DNA from: Tritrichomonas musculus
Taxonomy: Eukaryota > Parabasalia > Tritrichomonadida > Tritrichomonadidae
Assembly: GCA_039105265.1 (NCBI GenBank)
Contig: JAPFFF010000029.1
Span: 1,240,001-1,304,000, forward strand
Reading direction: 5' to 3'
DNA: 64,000 bases
This document shows, piece by piece, positions 29,920-39,100 of this stretch (positions are counted from its first letter, which is position 1; every line of letters begins with the position of its first letter). The position numbers and the translations under genes are program-made. The notes beneath the pieces are model-generated. The model searched no databases, had not been told where the DNA came from, and saw only the letters and a list, made by a program, of their open reading frames with translations.

Positions 29920-31740
29920 ATGGATGAACAACTTGTTGCAGCAAGGAAGGCAAAACAAGATATTAGAGAATCAAAAAACGAATCTTCAATTGATAAAAAA
30001 ATATTATTTCTAAATAATCAAATTAATTCTCTTAAAAAAGATAATGAGCTATTGAAAAAACAATTAGATGAACAAAAAAAGTATGATTTTGATGAATTAA
30101 TTAAGCAAAATATAATTCTCGAAGATTTAATCAAACATTCTCCAAATTCAGATTTTAAAAATGACGATTACAAACCAGAAACCATCAATTTAGCATTGCT
30201 GATAAGATCAATATCACAAAAAGCATATGATATATTACATAATAATTTATTTTTTCCAAATAAATCATATATTATGGTAAAATTTCACGAATCTATATCT
30301 GATTTACCAGAAAAAATTACAAATACAGAAAATGTTGGTGAAATTATTAATATATGGAAACAAAAATTTAATATACCAAAAAGTCAAGTGATTAAAGCAT
30401 GTTTGGCCGTAGACGCGCTTTATTTTAAGCCTGATATTAAAATCACAATGGATAATTTGATTTTTGGAATGATTACAGACAATGATTCAAAAGTTTTTTT
30501 ACCGAAAGATTCAATTCAATATTTCACAAATAAACCATCTTCATTTGAAAAGTTTTTAGCATTGAATTGGAATAAAATTATTAAGGCTGGATTTGTATTT
30601 CAAATCCAGCCTTATGATTTCAAGTATAAGCCTTTTGTGGTTCACATTTTCCCATCAACAAATGGGAAAGCATCATGTATAATTGTTGATTTATTATTTC
30701 AAATCAGAGAATTGGCCAAAAATAGAAGAATACGAATTAAATCGTTTGCCTTCGATGGTGATAATGCTTACCACCAATTACATTTAAAATATTTTAATTC
30801 TTATGTTAGTATATTGCTTTTTAATAATAAATTTCATAACGTGAAAGCTAAAATAATGCGTGTAGTGTCTGACTATTTTCACTTATTAAAGAGACTAAGA
30901 TATAGGTTATTATCATGTATAATACACTGTGGATTTACAATTGACTCAAAACCAATCATAATAGAAGAAATTAAATCGATTTTAAATGAGATGGGTGAAG
31001 TGATTTGGTGTAACGATAGATATACAAAGATGCACGATAAGCTGCCCATTGAATTATTTAAAACTGAAAACTTAATAAAATTAATCGAATCTGAACAATT
31101 ATCCGCTGCAGCTTATTGGTTCCCTGCTACTATGTCATTGATTGCAATTAATAATGGTGAAATTGAAATTAAATTTAGAAAATTTTTACTTGAGTGTTCA
31201 TTGTTTTTTATGGTGTATTATAAAGATATTTGGGAAAAAAATGACGGAAACTTACGCCAAAGAAAACACGGTGACCTGAAAGACGTTGTTTTTTACACAA
31301 AGGAGCTTGTAATTGAATTTGTAAATACTATGTATTCTCATTTGCATTTGATGAGTGATATTAAAGATTATCATTTTTCCTCAAATGGAACTGGTCCACT
31401 CGAGCACAAATTTGGATATGCTCGTGTTAAATCACATGATGTAAACATATTGTCCAGATTTATTTATGTTATATCATCCATTCAAACAGTAGAGAATGAA
31501 GACAAAAAGGCCAAATTTATTGACTTTAATAAAAATGCTGATAAAATTAAAGGAAGAATTAATGATTTTGGCGTAAGTGTGAAAACAGAAGGTGAATCAA
31601 ATGAAAATGAATATGACGACGAACTTCCATATACTCCGCAAACAGTTGCAAAAGTATTTTTATCTAAAGCTGGCTTTAATATTCAAGCGAATTGGATGAT
31701 CGATGAAGATGATGTGCTATATTGGACGAGTTTTTTTTAA
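29920..31740 (+). CDS. P-element/THAP9-like transposase
   Basis: The 606-residue protein begins with a coiled coil (about 20-75) where Drosophila P transposase has its leucine zipper; the zinc-binding THAP domain that normally precedes it is absent. The RNase-H-like core shows a first Asp in A-V-D-A-L-Y-F (about 165), a second in F-A-F-D-G-D-N (about 279), the family D-Y-F-H-L-L-K-R-L-R helix (about 318), a long insertion domain, and the closing acid in G-P-L-E-H-K-F-G (about 494). The order and spacing fit P transposases, which cut and paste DNA in the nucleus and make 8-bp duplications, as seen at this element's ends. The reading frame is intact. P elements have been reported from Trichomonas as far as I recall. 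A coding-like stretch in other frames continues downstream. Confidence 0.75.
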   Translation: MDEQLVAARKAKQDIRESKNESSIDKKILFLNNQINSLKKDNELLKKQLDEQKKYDFDELIKQNIILEDLIKHSPNSDFKNDDYKPETINLALLIRSISQKAYDILHNNLFFPNKSYIMVKFHESISDLPEKITNTENVGEIINIWKQKFNIPKSQVIKACLAVDALYFKPDIKITMDNLIFGMITDNDSKVFLPKDSIQYFTNKPSSFEKFLALNWNKIIKAGFVFQIQPYDFKYKPFVVHIFPSTNGKASCIIVDLLFQIRELAKNRRIRIKSFAFDGDNAYHQLHLKYFNSYVSILLFNNKFHNVKAKIMRVVSDYFHLLKRLRYRLLSCIIHCGFTIDSKPIIIEEIKSILNEMGEVIWCNDRYTKMHDKLPIELFKTENLIKLIESEQLSAAAYWFPATMSLIAINNGEIEIKFRKFLLECSLFFMVYYKDIWEKNDGNLRQRKHGDLKDVVFYTKELVIEFVNTMYSHLHLMSDIKDYHFSSNGTGPLEHKFGYARVKSHDVNILSRFIYVISSIQTVENEDKKAKFIDFNKNADKIKGRINDFGVSVKTEGESNENEYDDELPYTPQTVAKVFLSKAGFNIQANWMIDEDDVLYWTSFF

Positions 31741-32140
31741 AACAATTCATTGATGATAAACCAAAAATGAAAAAAAGGAATACAATAACAATGAATACAT
31801 ATCTTTATGGTACTGATAATTGCCAAAGGGCTAAAGCAATAATAACTGGTAAACCAGTCAAGGGTCAATACCCAACAAATTATAATAAAATGAAAAAAAA
31901 AATTGTTTGATGATATATGTTTTGAAAAACTACGTGGAAAGCCAAGTAAATATTACTTGTTACAAATAGTTCACTTCATTAAAGAAATTGATCCAAATTG
32001 CGACTTTGACCCAGGAAAAAAAAACTCCAAAATCGGAAATTTATGATTGGATCATTGAAAATCTTGAAAAATATTTTGTTATAATTGATAATTATAATGA
32101 AAATAAATTGAAAATTCAAAATAATACTTTTTTTATTTAA
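31722..32140 (+). pseudogene. Decayed C-terminal extension or second gene of the P-like element
   Basis: Immediately after the transposase, coding-like sequence continues in shifted frames: a 62-codon piece (31722-31910) with I-T-G-K-P-V-K-G-Q-Y-P, then D-I-C-F-E-K-L-R-G-K-P and a helical tail ending near 32140. The frame changes fall at homopolymer runs (T8 near 31731, A-runs near 31895 and 32017). It could be a once-longer transposase or a small second gene, or sequencing errors at homopolymers. Confidence 0.5.
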
Positions 32141-32693
32141 CTGATTGCATTTGATCATTATTTGGTGATCAGATATTTTAATAAAAATTTCAGCGAATTT
32201 GAATTTTTTTGATATATACTTAAAAAAGAAGCAATACTAAAAGAATATTCCATTTTTTTTATAAAAAAAAAAAACATCATCATTAAATATCAAAATGAAA
32301 AAATGATTTTTTACCTAAAACATATTATAACTAATTTTGACAATATAAAAATCATTATTTATAATTATGAACCAACGAGTCAATTGGTATAATTTTTTTT
32401 TCTATTAAGCTTTTCAAAAAAGCATTTTTTTCATCAAAAAAACAATTTTTTTTTTTAATCAATAATAGGTATATCTATTATAATTCAACAATTATAATTT
32501 AAACATCATATATTTTTAAAAAATGCTAGATTTTTTAAAAAATAGCAAATGTAGAGAAATATCAAGATAATAATCATTTTAATAATTTCTCCAAATTGAC
32601 AAGATAATTTCATTCAATAACATTGATTTATTATATATATGATATAAATATAAACATATTTAAAAATCAGCCATTTTTAATCGGTCAGTTTTT
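32141..32693. other. Non-coding 3' part of the P-like transposon
   Basis: AT-rich, with no gene. Several short inverted words occur but nothing I can name. Confidence 0.4.
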
Positions 32694-32823
32694 ATTTTGA
32701 CCACCTCTGTTGATTCATGCTCTCAATCAAATTAATATGAATAATGTTGATTTTTCTTGTTGAATCCGTTTTATATTGTTGTTTTACTTTTTATGAGCTC
32801 TTTTATAGACATTTTTTTTTAAT

Positions 32824-32952
32824 TGATGCAGTTTCAATCTGTGCTGTTTCAACTGATGTTGTATCAATTGATGCCGTTTCAATCGATGCAGTTTCAATCA
32901 ATATTGTTTCAATCGATATTGTTTCAATCGGTGCTGTTTCAACTGATGCTTC
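32824..32952. repeat. 15-bp tandem repeat (GATGCAGTTTCAATC type)
   Basis: About eight imperfect units of GATGCAGTTTCAATC. On the minus strand they read as repeats of I-E-T-A-S, so they may be the tail of a lost gene. Confidence 0.85.
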
Positions 32953-33235
32953 TTAATAGTTATTTTTTAATTGATGCCATTAGTACTTTCTTCTTCCTCC
33001 TCTACTTCTTCCTCTTCTTCGTATTCTTCTTCTTCCTCGTATTTTCATCTTCTTCATTTTCTTCGTTCTCATTTAAATATTCTATTATCTTACTAATTCC
33101 AATTGGAATCTCATTATACTTATTTGGATGCAAACGATAATCTCTAACTTTTAGTTCTAGTTCAATTCCCTTACTTCTCACAATATTTCACTCAATATTT
33201 ATTACTTTACTCATTGCCTCAGATTTTTTTTTCAA
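32950..33235 (-). pseudogene. Decayed acidic-tailed coding remnant
   Basis: On the minus strand there is a coding-like stretch with S-K-G-I-E-L-E-L-K-V-R-D-Y-R, then H-P-N-K-Y-N-E-I-P-I-G-I-S-K-I-I and a run of Glu/Asp. It is interrupted by a stop and a shift in the acidic run. I do not recognise the family. It directly follows the 3' end of mariner fossil B. Confidence 0.35.
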
Positions 33236-33289
33236 TTTGCTCCTCTCGTGAATTGAAAATAGCACCTTCAAGTTTTCTTTAGATTTACC

Positions 33290-34072
33290 CGAATAAATAA
33301 AAATCTGAAGGTGCTATGTCTGGCGAGTAGGGTGGGTGTGGAGCTCTTTTAAAGGGACTTTTGCTTATTTCTGACGTAATGAGTTTTGAGTTGTGGACTT
33401 TGCAATTGTCAAGGTATAACCAAATTTTTTTACCTTCTGAATTTGGCCATATTTGGCACTTTTTTGAAATAAGAACATCTAATATATTTTATTTAAAATA
33501 GGAGCTATTGTATGATACTCCTTGAGGAAGCGGATAGTATATAGGGGAGCCAACGACTAACACGATATTTTAAGTGTAAAATTTCAACAAGATAACCATG
33601 AATCGTTGATGATGGCTCATGTACGTCTCGGGCTATTGAACGGACTGAAGAAAAAGGAAATTCTTCTAGTACTTGTTGAATTGCAATTGCGAGTTGCATA
33701 TCCTCCCTCTCGGAATGATACTCTCGCTTGCTGGTTATGTCCTGCCCACAGCGAAAAAGTCTCATCTTTTGATATATTGTAGAACTTTTCATTGCCTCTT
33801 CGCCAAACTTACGATTTTGTGTTTCTTGGATTTCATCCTTCGTGGGATGATTTATCGTCATTTCTTGGACCTGTGCATTTTGTTTTTGCATTTTAAAAAA
33901 ATGAAAATTACAAACGTGCGAAAAAATAAACGTTCGATATCGTTCAAAAACCGTTCTTTTTTATTAAAAATTTAAACAGAAAATATATAAACTTAAATGT
34001 TTATAAATATTTAGAATGAAATGAAAATCTTTATTATGCATCGAGATTATGCGATTTCGTGGGACACTGTAT
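33290..34072 (-). pseudogene. Mariner transposase fossil B with one terminal repeat
   Basis: Read on the minus strand: an inverted-repeat-like end (ACAGTGTCCCACGAAATCGC at 34051-34070 next to TA), a 128-codon N-terminal piece (33505-33891) with the helix-turn-helix V-R-S-I-A-R-D-V-H and R-V-S-R-W-L-P-Y-I-L, and after a gap the catalytic scraps Y-L-D-N-C-K-V-H-N and Y-S-P-D-I-A-P-S-D-F-Y (33290-33430). This order is that of mariner transposases. The piece between, with the first catalytic Asp, is missing, and no left end is visible. Sequence differs clearly from fossil A, so two lineages were active here. Confidence 0.8.
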
Positions 34073-34379
34073 ATCCTAATGATTGTATTCTGAGAAAGAC
34101 TAATGGAAAAATTATTTTTAACTGAAGTTGATATTTTTTTGGCCATTTTCCCGAGCTCGCTAATTCAACAATATAATTGTTTATTTCGTCATTCGTTTTT
34201 TTTTTTTATGCTCATATTTTCCTTTGTTTTGAATAATTTTTTAAAGGCGGGCATGACCTATTCCAAACTTTCTTATGGTTGCATTATATCCATTATTTGA
34301 ATATAATGAATAAACCTCTATTTCATTGATTTTTTTTTTTTCTAGCATTAGTTTGTTTTTCTAGTATTTCTTGAGAAAT
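34073..34379. other. Spacer with no supported gene
   Basis: A 65-codon plus-strand frame overlaps here but has no domain and a composition typical of chance T-rich ORFs. Confidence 0.4.
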
Positions 34380-34738
34380 AACAAAAGGAGTATCGCATAT
34401 TGGGTCTGGAAGTGGCTCAAATGGCAAAGGAAACCTTTGAAATTCTCGCTGATCTAATATTTGATGCGAGGGAGGCGTTATTTGAAGATTTTGATACATA
34501 TTTGCTGTTTGAATGTTACTGTTATTGCCCCATAAATAGCTAGTTGGACTAAAGTGAAATATAAGTTCGCGCTGATCTGATATTTAATGTAACCGAGGCG
34601 TCATTTGAAGCTCTCAAGATTTTGATACATATTTGTTACCTGAGTATTATTATTTTTGCTTGGAGAATAATCAAAAGGATCTGAAGGCTTAGGAAATTCA
34701 TGAAAATCAGTTTGTTGATTAGGATTTTGATGATTCAT
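34380..34738 (-). pseudogene. Gln/Asn/Pro-rich N-terminal gene remnant with internal duplication
   Basis: On the minus strand an ATG at 34738 opens into about 45 codons rich in N, Q, P and S (M-N-H-Q-N-P-N-Q-Q-T-D-F), then a stop. Two imperfect copies of a roughly 65-bp segment containing GCTGATCT and TTTTGATACATATTTG lie at 34441-34506 and 34567-34641. It looks like the start of a host gene that decayed after a tandem duplication. Confidence 0.4.
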
Positions 34739-34889
34739 CTTGCTATAAATAGAATAAAATTAATTCAATTTTATAGTTTTATTTATAAACATTGAAAAAT
34801 TGAATACAGTTAAATATTTTGAAAGTACCAGATTTTGGATAGGAGTTTATATCTTTCAATAACTCTTTCAATATCTTACACTCTTTCTT
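34739..34889. other. Short AT-rich spacer
   Basis: Nothing recognisable between the two minus-strand remnants. Confidence 0.3.
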
Positions 34890-35399
34890 ATCTTATATCT
34901 TAACTAACACCTTATCGTAGTTCATTCTCTTTGTATCGATTATGTTTACAATTTCAGCTTGTTGTTCATCAACATTTGATATCAACTTGTTAACATAGCT
35001 GTTTCGATTATATCTCTCATCAATACATGGATTTACGATTATGTAATCTCAAAAGCATGCGAAGTGTTTAATATTATTAGCAGTAGCATTTATTAATGCA
35101 ACTCAATCAAACTCTTTGGTTATCTCAATTAATCCAATATGTTGTAGTAACAAGTGTGCTTCATCAATCATTAGAAAGTAATCAAATCGTTGTTCTTTCA
35201 TATAGTATTCTTCTATTATGTCACCTAAACATTCAGGAGAAGTGTTGCAAGTAATAATTATATTAACTTCATTGTGTACTGCTTTGTGGAACTCTTTAAA
35301 CGCATTATCGTTAACATACAACCGAATGGACTTAACATTCATATCACTCAGTATGGTATAGAACTCTTCAGTGATATTCAATGTTGGAACTATAACCAT
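34890..35399 (-). pseudogene. Helicase-like remnant (DEAH box)
   Basis: The best piece (98 codons, 35103-35399) contains V-I-V-P-T-L-N-I, then I-I-I-T-C-N-T-S and a DEAH-type Walker B, L-M-I-D-E-A-H-L-L, as in superfamily 2 helicases and origin-binding helicases of large DNA viruses and related elements. Coding-like sequence extends to about 34890. The P-loop part is not visible. It is a fossil fragment; its source (host, Polinton-like or virus-like) cannot be told from here. Confidence 0.5.
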
Positions 35400-35644
35400 A
35401 AATTTCTCTGTTTTTGATTTAAAATTCTTTGAATGTTGATATTAACATCTTCTTGTCTTATTAATAGTTCAACAATTCCTTTATTGTAATTAGATGCAGC
35501 AATAATCAACGCCGCCTTATTAAATGTTCGAGTTAAATTCCATAAATCATTCAATTTTTCAATATGATGAAAAAAGTTAGATTTGAATATCATGAATGTT
35601 TTTGATTTAAAATGTCTTTTAAATGATTGATGTTTTTGTTGCAT
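35390..35644 (-). pseudogene. Ankyrin-repeat-like remnant
   Basis: An 84-codon minus-strand piece with A-A-L-I-I-A-A-S-N-Y-N-K-G-I-V-E-L-L-I and V-N-I-N, matching one ankyrin repeat (A-L-H-x-A-A-x-x-G-x-x-x-I-V-E-L-L). Large ankyrin families are typical of trichomonads. It is directly upstream of the helicase-like remnant, probably by chance juxtaposition. Confidence 0.45.
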
Positions 35645-35929
35645 TTATATCAATGTTTGTTTCTGTAAAATAAAGTTTCACAAGTGTGTAATAATCAAAT
35701 TCACATAAAAAATGAAACATGTTTTGGTATTTCATGTTTGCTGGGAAAAAACAATAATTGTGAGATTCAAAGAAGTTCTAGAAGGGAATTTTGAATGCTT
35801 TTCATTTTTTCAACAAATCCTTCACTGGACATTTTTTACTTATCTAGTGTTATGCAAATTAATACAAATTTTTTTTTTAAATCATCGTATTTTGAAAGTT
35901 TTAATCTTGAGAGCTTTCAATCATCAGCG
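35645..35929. other. Spacer upstream of the tRNA gene
   Basis: AT-rich; one 75-codon frame overlaps but has no recognisable feature. The tRNA gene should use internal A and B boxes, so no upstream promoter is expected. Confidence 0.4.
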
Positions 35930-36011
35930 CCGCTCTTAGCTCAGTGGTAGAGCGTCTGACTGTAGAAATGTGGTCATCAGAATGTCGCCGGTTCGATTCC
36001 AGCAGCGCGGA
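35930..36011 (+). tRNA. tRNA-Tyr (GUA anticodon) with a short intron
   Basis: The D arm is GCTC-AGTGGTA-GAGC, the anticodon stem TCTGA/TCAGA is perfect, and the loop reads CTGTAG with anticodon GTA. About 10 extra nucleotides between loop positions 37 and 38 are an intron, as is usual for tRNA-Tyr in eukaryotes including trichomonads. The T loop is TTCGATT. The acceptor stem CCGCTCT/AGCGCGG has one mismatch and the T stem GCCGG/CCAGC has one C-A mismatch, so function is probable but not certain. A run of ten T follows as RNA polymerase III terminator. The retrotransposon begins directly after that run. Confidence 0.85.
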
Positions 36012-36021
36012 TTTTTTTTTT
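36012..36021 (+). terminator. RNA polymerase III T-run terminator of the tRNA-Tyr gene
   Basis: Ten consecutive T directly after the discriminator base. The same run, with nine T, is repeated at the far end of the retrotransposon as part of the target duplication. Confidence 0.75.
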
Positions 36022-36134
36022 CGTCAAATTTAAAGAATCACACTAGCCAACTTTTTACACAAGATTCGAAATCTACGCATGTTCCTCAATCGATTGGTGG
36101 CCTTGGTTCTATAAATCAATCTAATAATATATCC

Positions 36135-39100
36135 ATGGTCGACCAATCGTCGCGTTTTATCGAAGGTGGTTTCATGTCTTTTGAACCTACTGCTGAAGCA
36201 GTTTCGCATGATCCATCCGCTTTTCCTTCATGCGCTAACGAATTTTCAATTGGACCAAATATCAATTCTCCTCATTACTGTCCGGCGCCAACGGTGGCAC
36301 TCCGACCTCCCATCTCGCAAGAAAACCCGACCCATAACTGTTCAACTACACCAATTATTGAGTTTCCGGAATCTGATCCCATTGACCCGAATTCTTTTGT
36401 TCATTCACCGCCCGAAGCCTATTTTTGCAACAATGAGAACATTTCCAATGTTAATGTCAATTTTGAACTAAACGAAGCTAATCTAAATACCATGGCCAAT
36501 GTCGTTCACCACGATGTGGACGTCAACGAGCAAGTTGTCAATTCTATTGCAAACGTAGTTCATCATAATGTTCTTGTTAACCACGGGATCCTTAATTCAG
36601 CGGCAAGAGTCGACAATCATATTGTCGATGTTCAACAGCAGGTTCTTCAAACTCAAGCGATCGTCAATCATCATAACATTGAAGTTAAAGAGAATACACT
36701 AAACTCAGTTGCCAACGTCGAAAGCAACCTTATAGAAGTTAAATCAAATACCATCAAATCAATAGCAAATGTCGATAACCATGAATTAGAAGTCAAGACA
36801 AATACAATTAAAACAATTACGGAAGTCGACAATCACAAACTCGACATACGCAACAACACAATTGAATCGATCGCCAATGTTGATAATCACGAAATTAAAG
36901 TCAACAAAAACGATATCATTTCAGCAGTCAATGTCGATAATCACAAAGTTCTAGTCAAAAAACACGATTACTCATCAATTGCCGATGTTGAATGTCACTT
37001 TCTCGACATTCAGAAAAATAACATCAAATCAATCGCCAACATAGACAATCATTACATCGATATACATAAAAACGACAATAGATCTATTGCCAATGTAGAC
37101 AATCACTACGTTGACGTCATATCGAATGATCAAAGATCGATTGCCAGAGTTGACAATCATCTTGTCGACGTTCAAGAAAGAACGCACAATTCTACAGCTT
37201 TAGTCCAACATCACGAGGTTAACGTCCTTAACGAGCTTTGTAGCTCAACAGCCCTTGTTCAAAGCAATCAAATTAATGTTAACGAAATGACACTTACAAA
37301 CACAGCCAATATTTATAGCAATAATATCAAAGTGAATCATCAGATCATTCCCTCAACAGCAGAAGTCCAGAACCATAAAGTTAATATTGTTGAGAAAACA
37401 CTCCAATCTACAATCGCTGTCCCGAAATTTGTTGTCAATGTTACTGAAAAAGAAGTTCCAATTAATATTTCTACTGAAAATATTGCCAATCAGCTCCTCT
37501 GCAGTATCCTGCAAGCCACTAATCAGATCACAAATAAGAATCTCACTCCTGTTTCAATTGATAAATCCTCTATCGGCATCCAGTCGATTCTGGATAATGA
37601 AGAGTGCCACGAAATTATCGCTGCCAGCCGTCCGCATGGTAGACCGTCCAAAAAGTCAATTCCTTATTCTTCTATGAATGCTACAAAGCCTTACTCTTCT
37701 CGATGTAGCACTATTGACGATGGAGAAAACCAGCGGCCCGCACAGGCTGTCACTGACGTTTCAGATATAGACGAAGGAGAGAGAAGTGAAGTTGCGAGCA
37801 CGACAACGGAATCTTCTAACTCTAGTCAGAGTGTTCCTAACTCTAACCGAAATATAAATGACAACCAACTAAGAGGCCACAACAATAGAGACAATGATCG
37901 TAGAGACAACAGTCCTTCAGATGCTTCATCAGGCGCTGAAGAAGATGAAGGGAATTTCACGCCTGAATCTCTTGAAAGAGATTTAAGAGAAGTTTCGTCA
38001 TATGAAGATTTAAAACGAGTGAGAAGGAAATGGAACCATAAACTAGTAGATGCATCATTGTGGGGATCCAATGTTGATGTCGTGGAGAACCCAGTGATGT
38101 GGAATGTTGTTATATCAAGTGAATGGCCAGGTGTTGGACGCTTTATCTGTCCTCATTGTCTAACGCACGCAGACGACGTACATGCAAACATTCGTAACCA
38201 CCTCGAACGTGAACACGGCACTGTCCCCATTGATACACTACACAATGCCACCATTGCAAAGATCATCGGTCGTTCGCATCTTTGGAAACTTTGTAGAGAA
38301 GATAACGAAGATGTTATTATTGAATCAGTCTACACTTGTACCGAAGTAGGTTGCAACTACTTCACAAATGTCAGAAAGAATTATCTGTCGCACATTCGTT
38401 CACATGCCCAATTGAAAGATCTTGTCCAAAAGTTTGGAGCCTTCTGGGGCCCAATCATTGACAGAGCCAAAACTGGCAAAATGCTGAAGGCAGCTGACAT
38501 CTTTAGAGAACGCATGGGATTCGGTTGTCCATTTTGTGACGACTACATTGCATGCTCAGAAAACAATTTTTCAGCTCACATCTCTCAGAAGCACAGTAAT
38601 GTTCGTATTGAAGGAGTGGAGAGACCAACACCCACTCGAATCAGACTTATTCCTATGATTACTCACGAATCAAACGACATTGATGAAATAGCACCAGGAC
38701 TTGACTTCGTTAGATTATCACGCCACAGAGAACCTCGAGTTAATAGAAGAGCCAACGATAACAATCAACAGCAACACGAAAATGAACCAAGTACAGAAAA
38801 CACCCAGATCCCACAGATAACTCGTAACATTGACCACAACACTCAAGATGAAAGGTTGAACTCGTCTGTCTCATCATCACAACCAACACAGCAATCTCAA
38901 ACACAGATCATAAATGAACATAGGCAAGAAGATCCAGCTGATGTATTAGGTCTTAATTTTGACAATAACACTTCCCACAACAGTGTTAACATTATTAATG
39001 CTAACCTGCCGAGTGATTCAGATGACGACGACGGAACACATTCTTTACGAAGTGAATCCATAATGGATACACTCACGCCTGACGAGATGGCCGTAGAAGA

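Larger units (their letters stand above)
26409..32708 (+). mobile_element. P-superfamily-like DNA transposon, 6300 bp, with nested insertions
   Basis: The left end AGAGGTGGTCGAAAT (26409-26423) and the right end (32694-32708, complement AGAGGTGGTCAAAAT) are inverted repeats with one mismatch. Both sides carry the same 8 bp, GTTGATTC, at 26401-26408 and 32709-32716. Inside is a single 606-codon transposase with P-element/THAP9 features (29920-31740). Eight-bp duplications are diagnostic for P and hAT elements. The left half holds two further insertions with their own 8-bp duplications (26878-28346 and 28757-29764); without them the element would be about 3.8 kb, a normal P-element size. Confidence 0.85.

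Noticed and set aside
32744-33140. Two plus-strand ORFs over the 15-bp repeat and CTTCTT tract
   Set aside because: The coding signal is better on the minus strand (acidic tract); the plus frames are repeat artefacts.
35712-35939. 75-codon ORF before the tRNA
   Set aside because: No domain, ends inside the tRNA gene; chance ORF.
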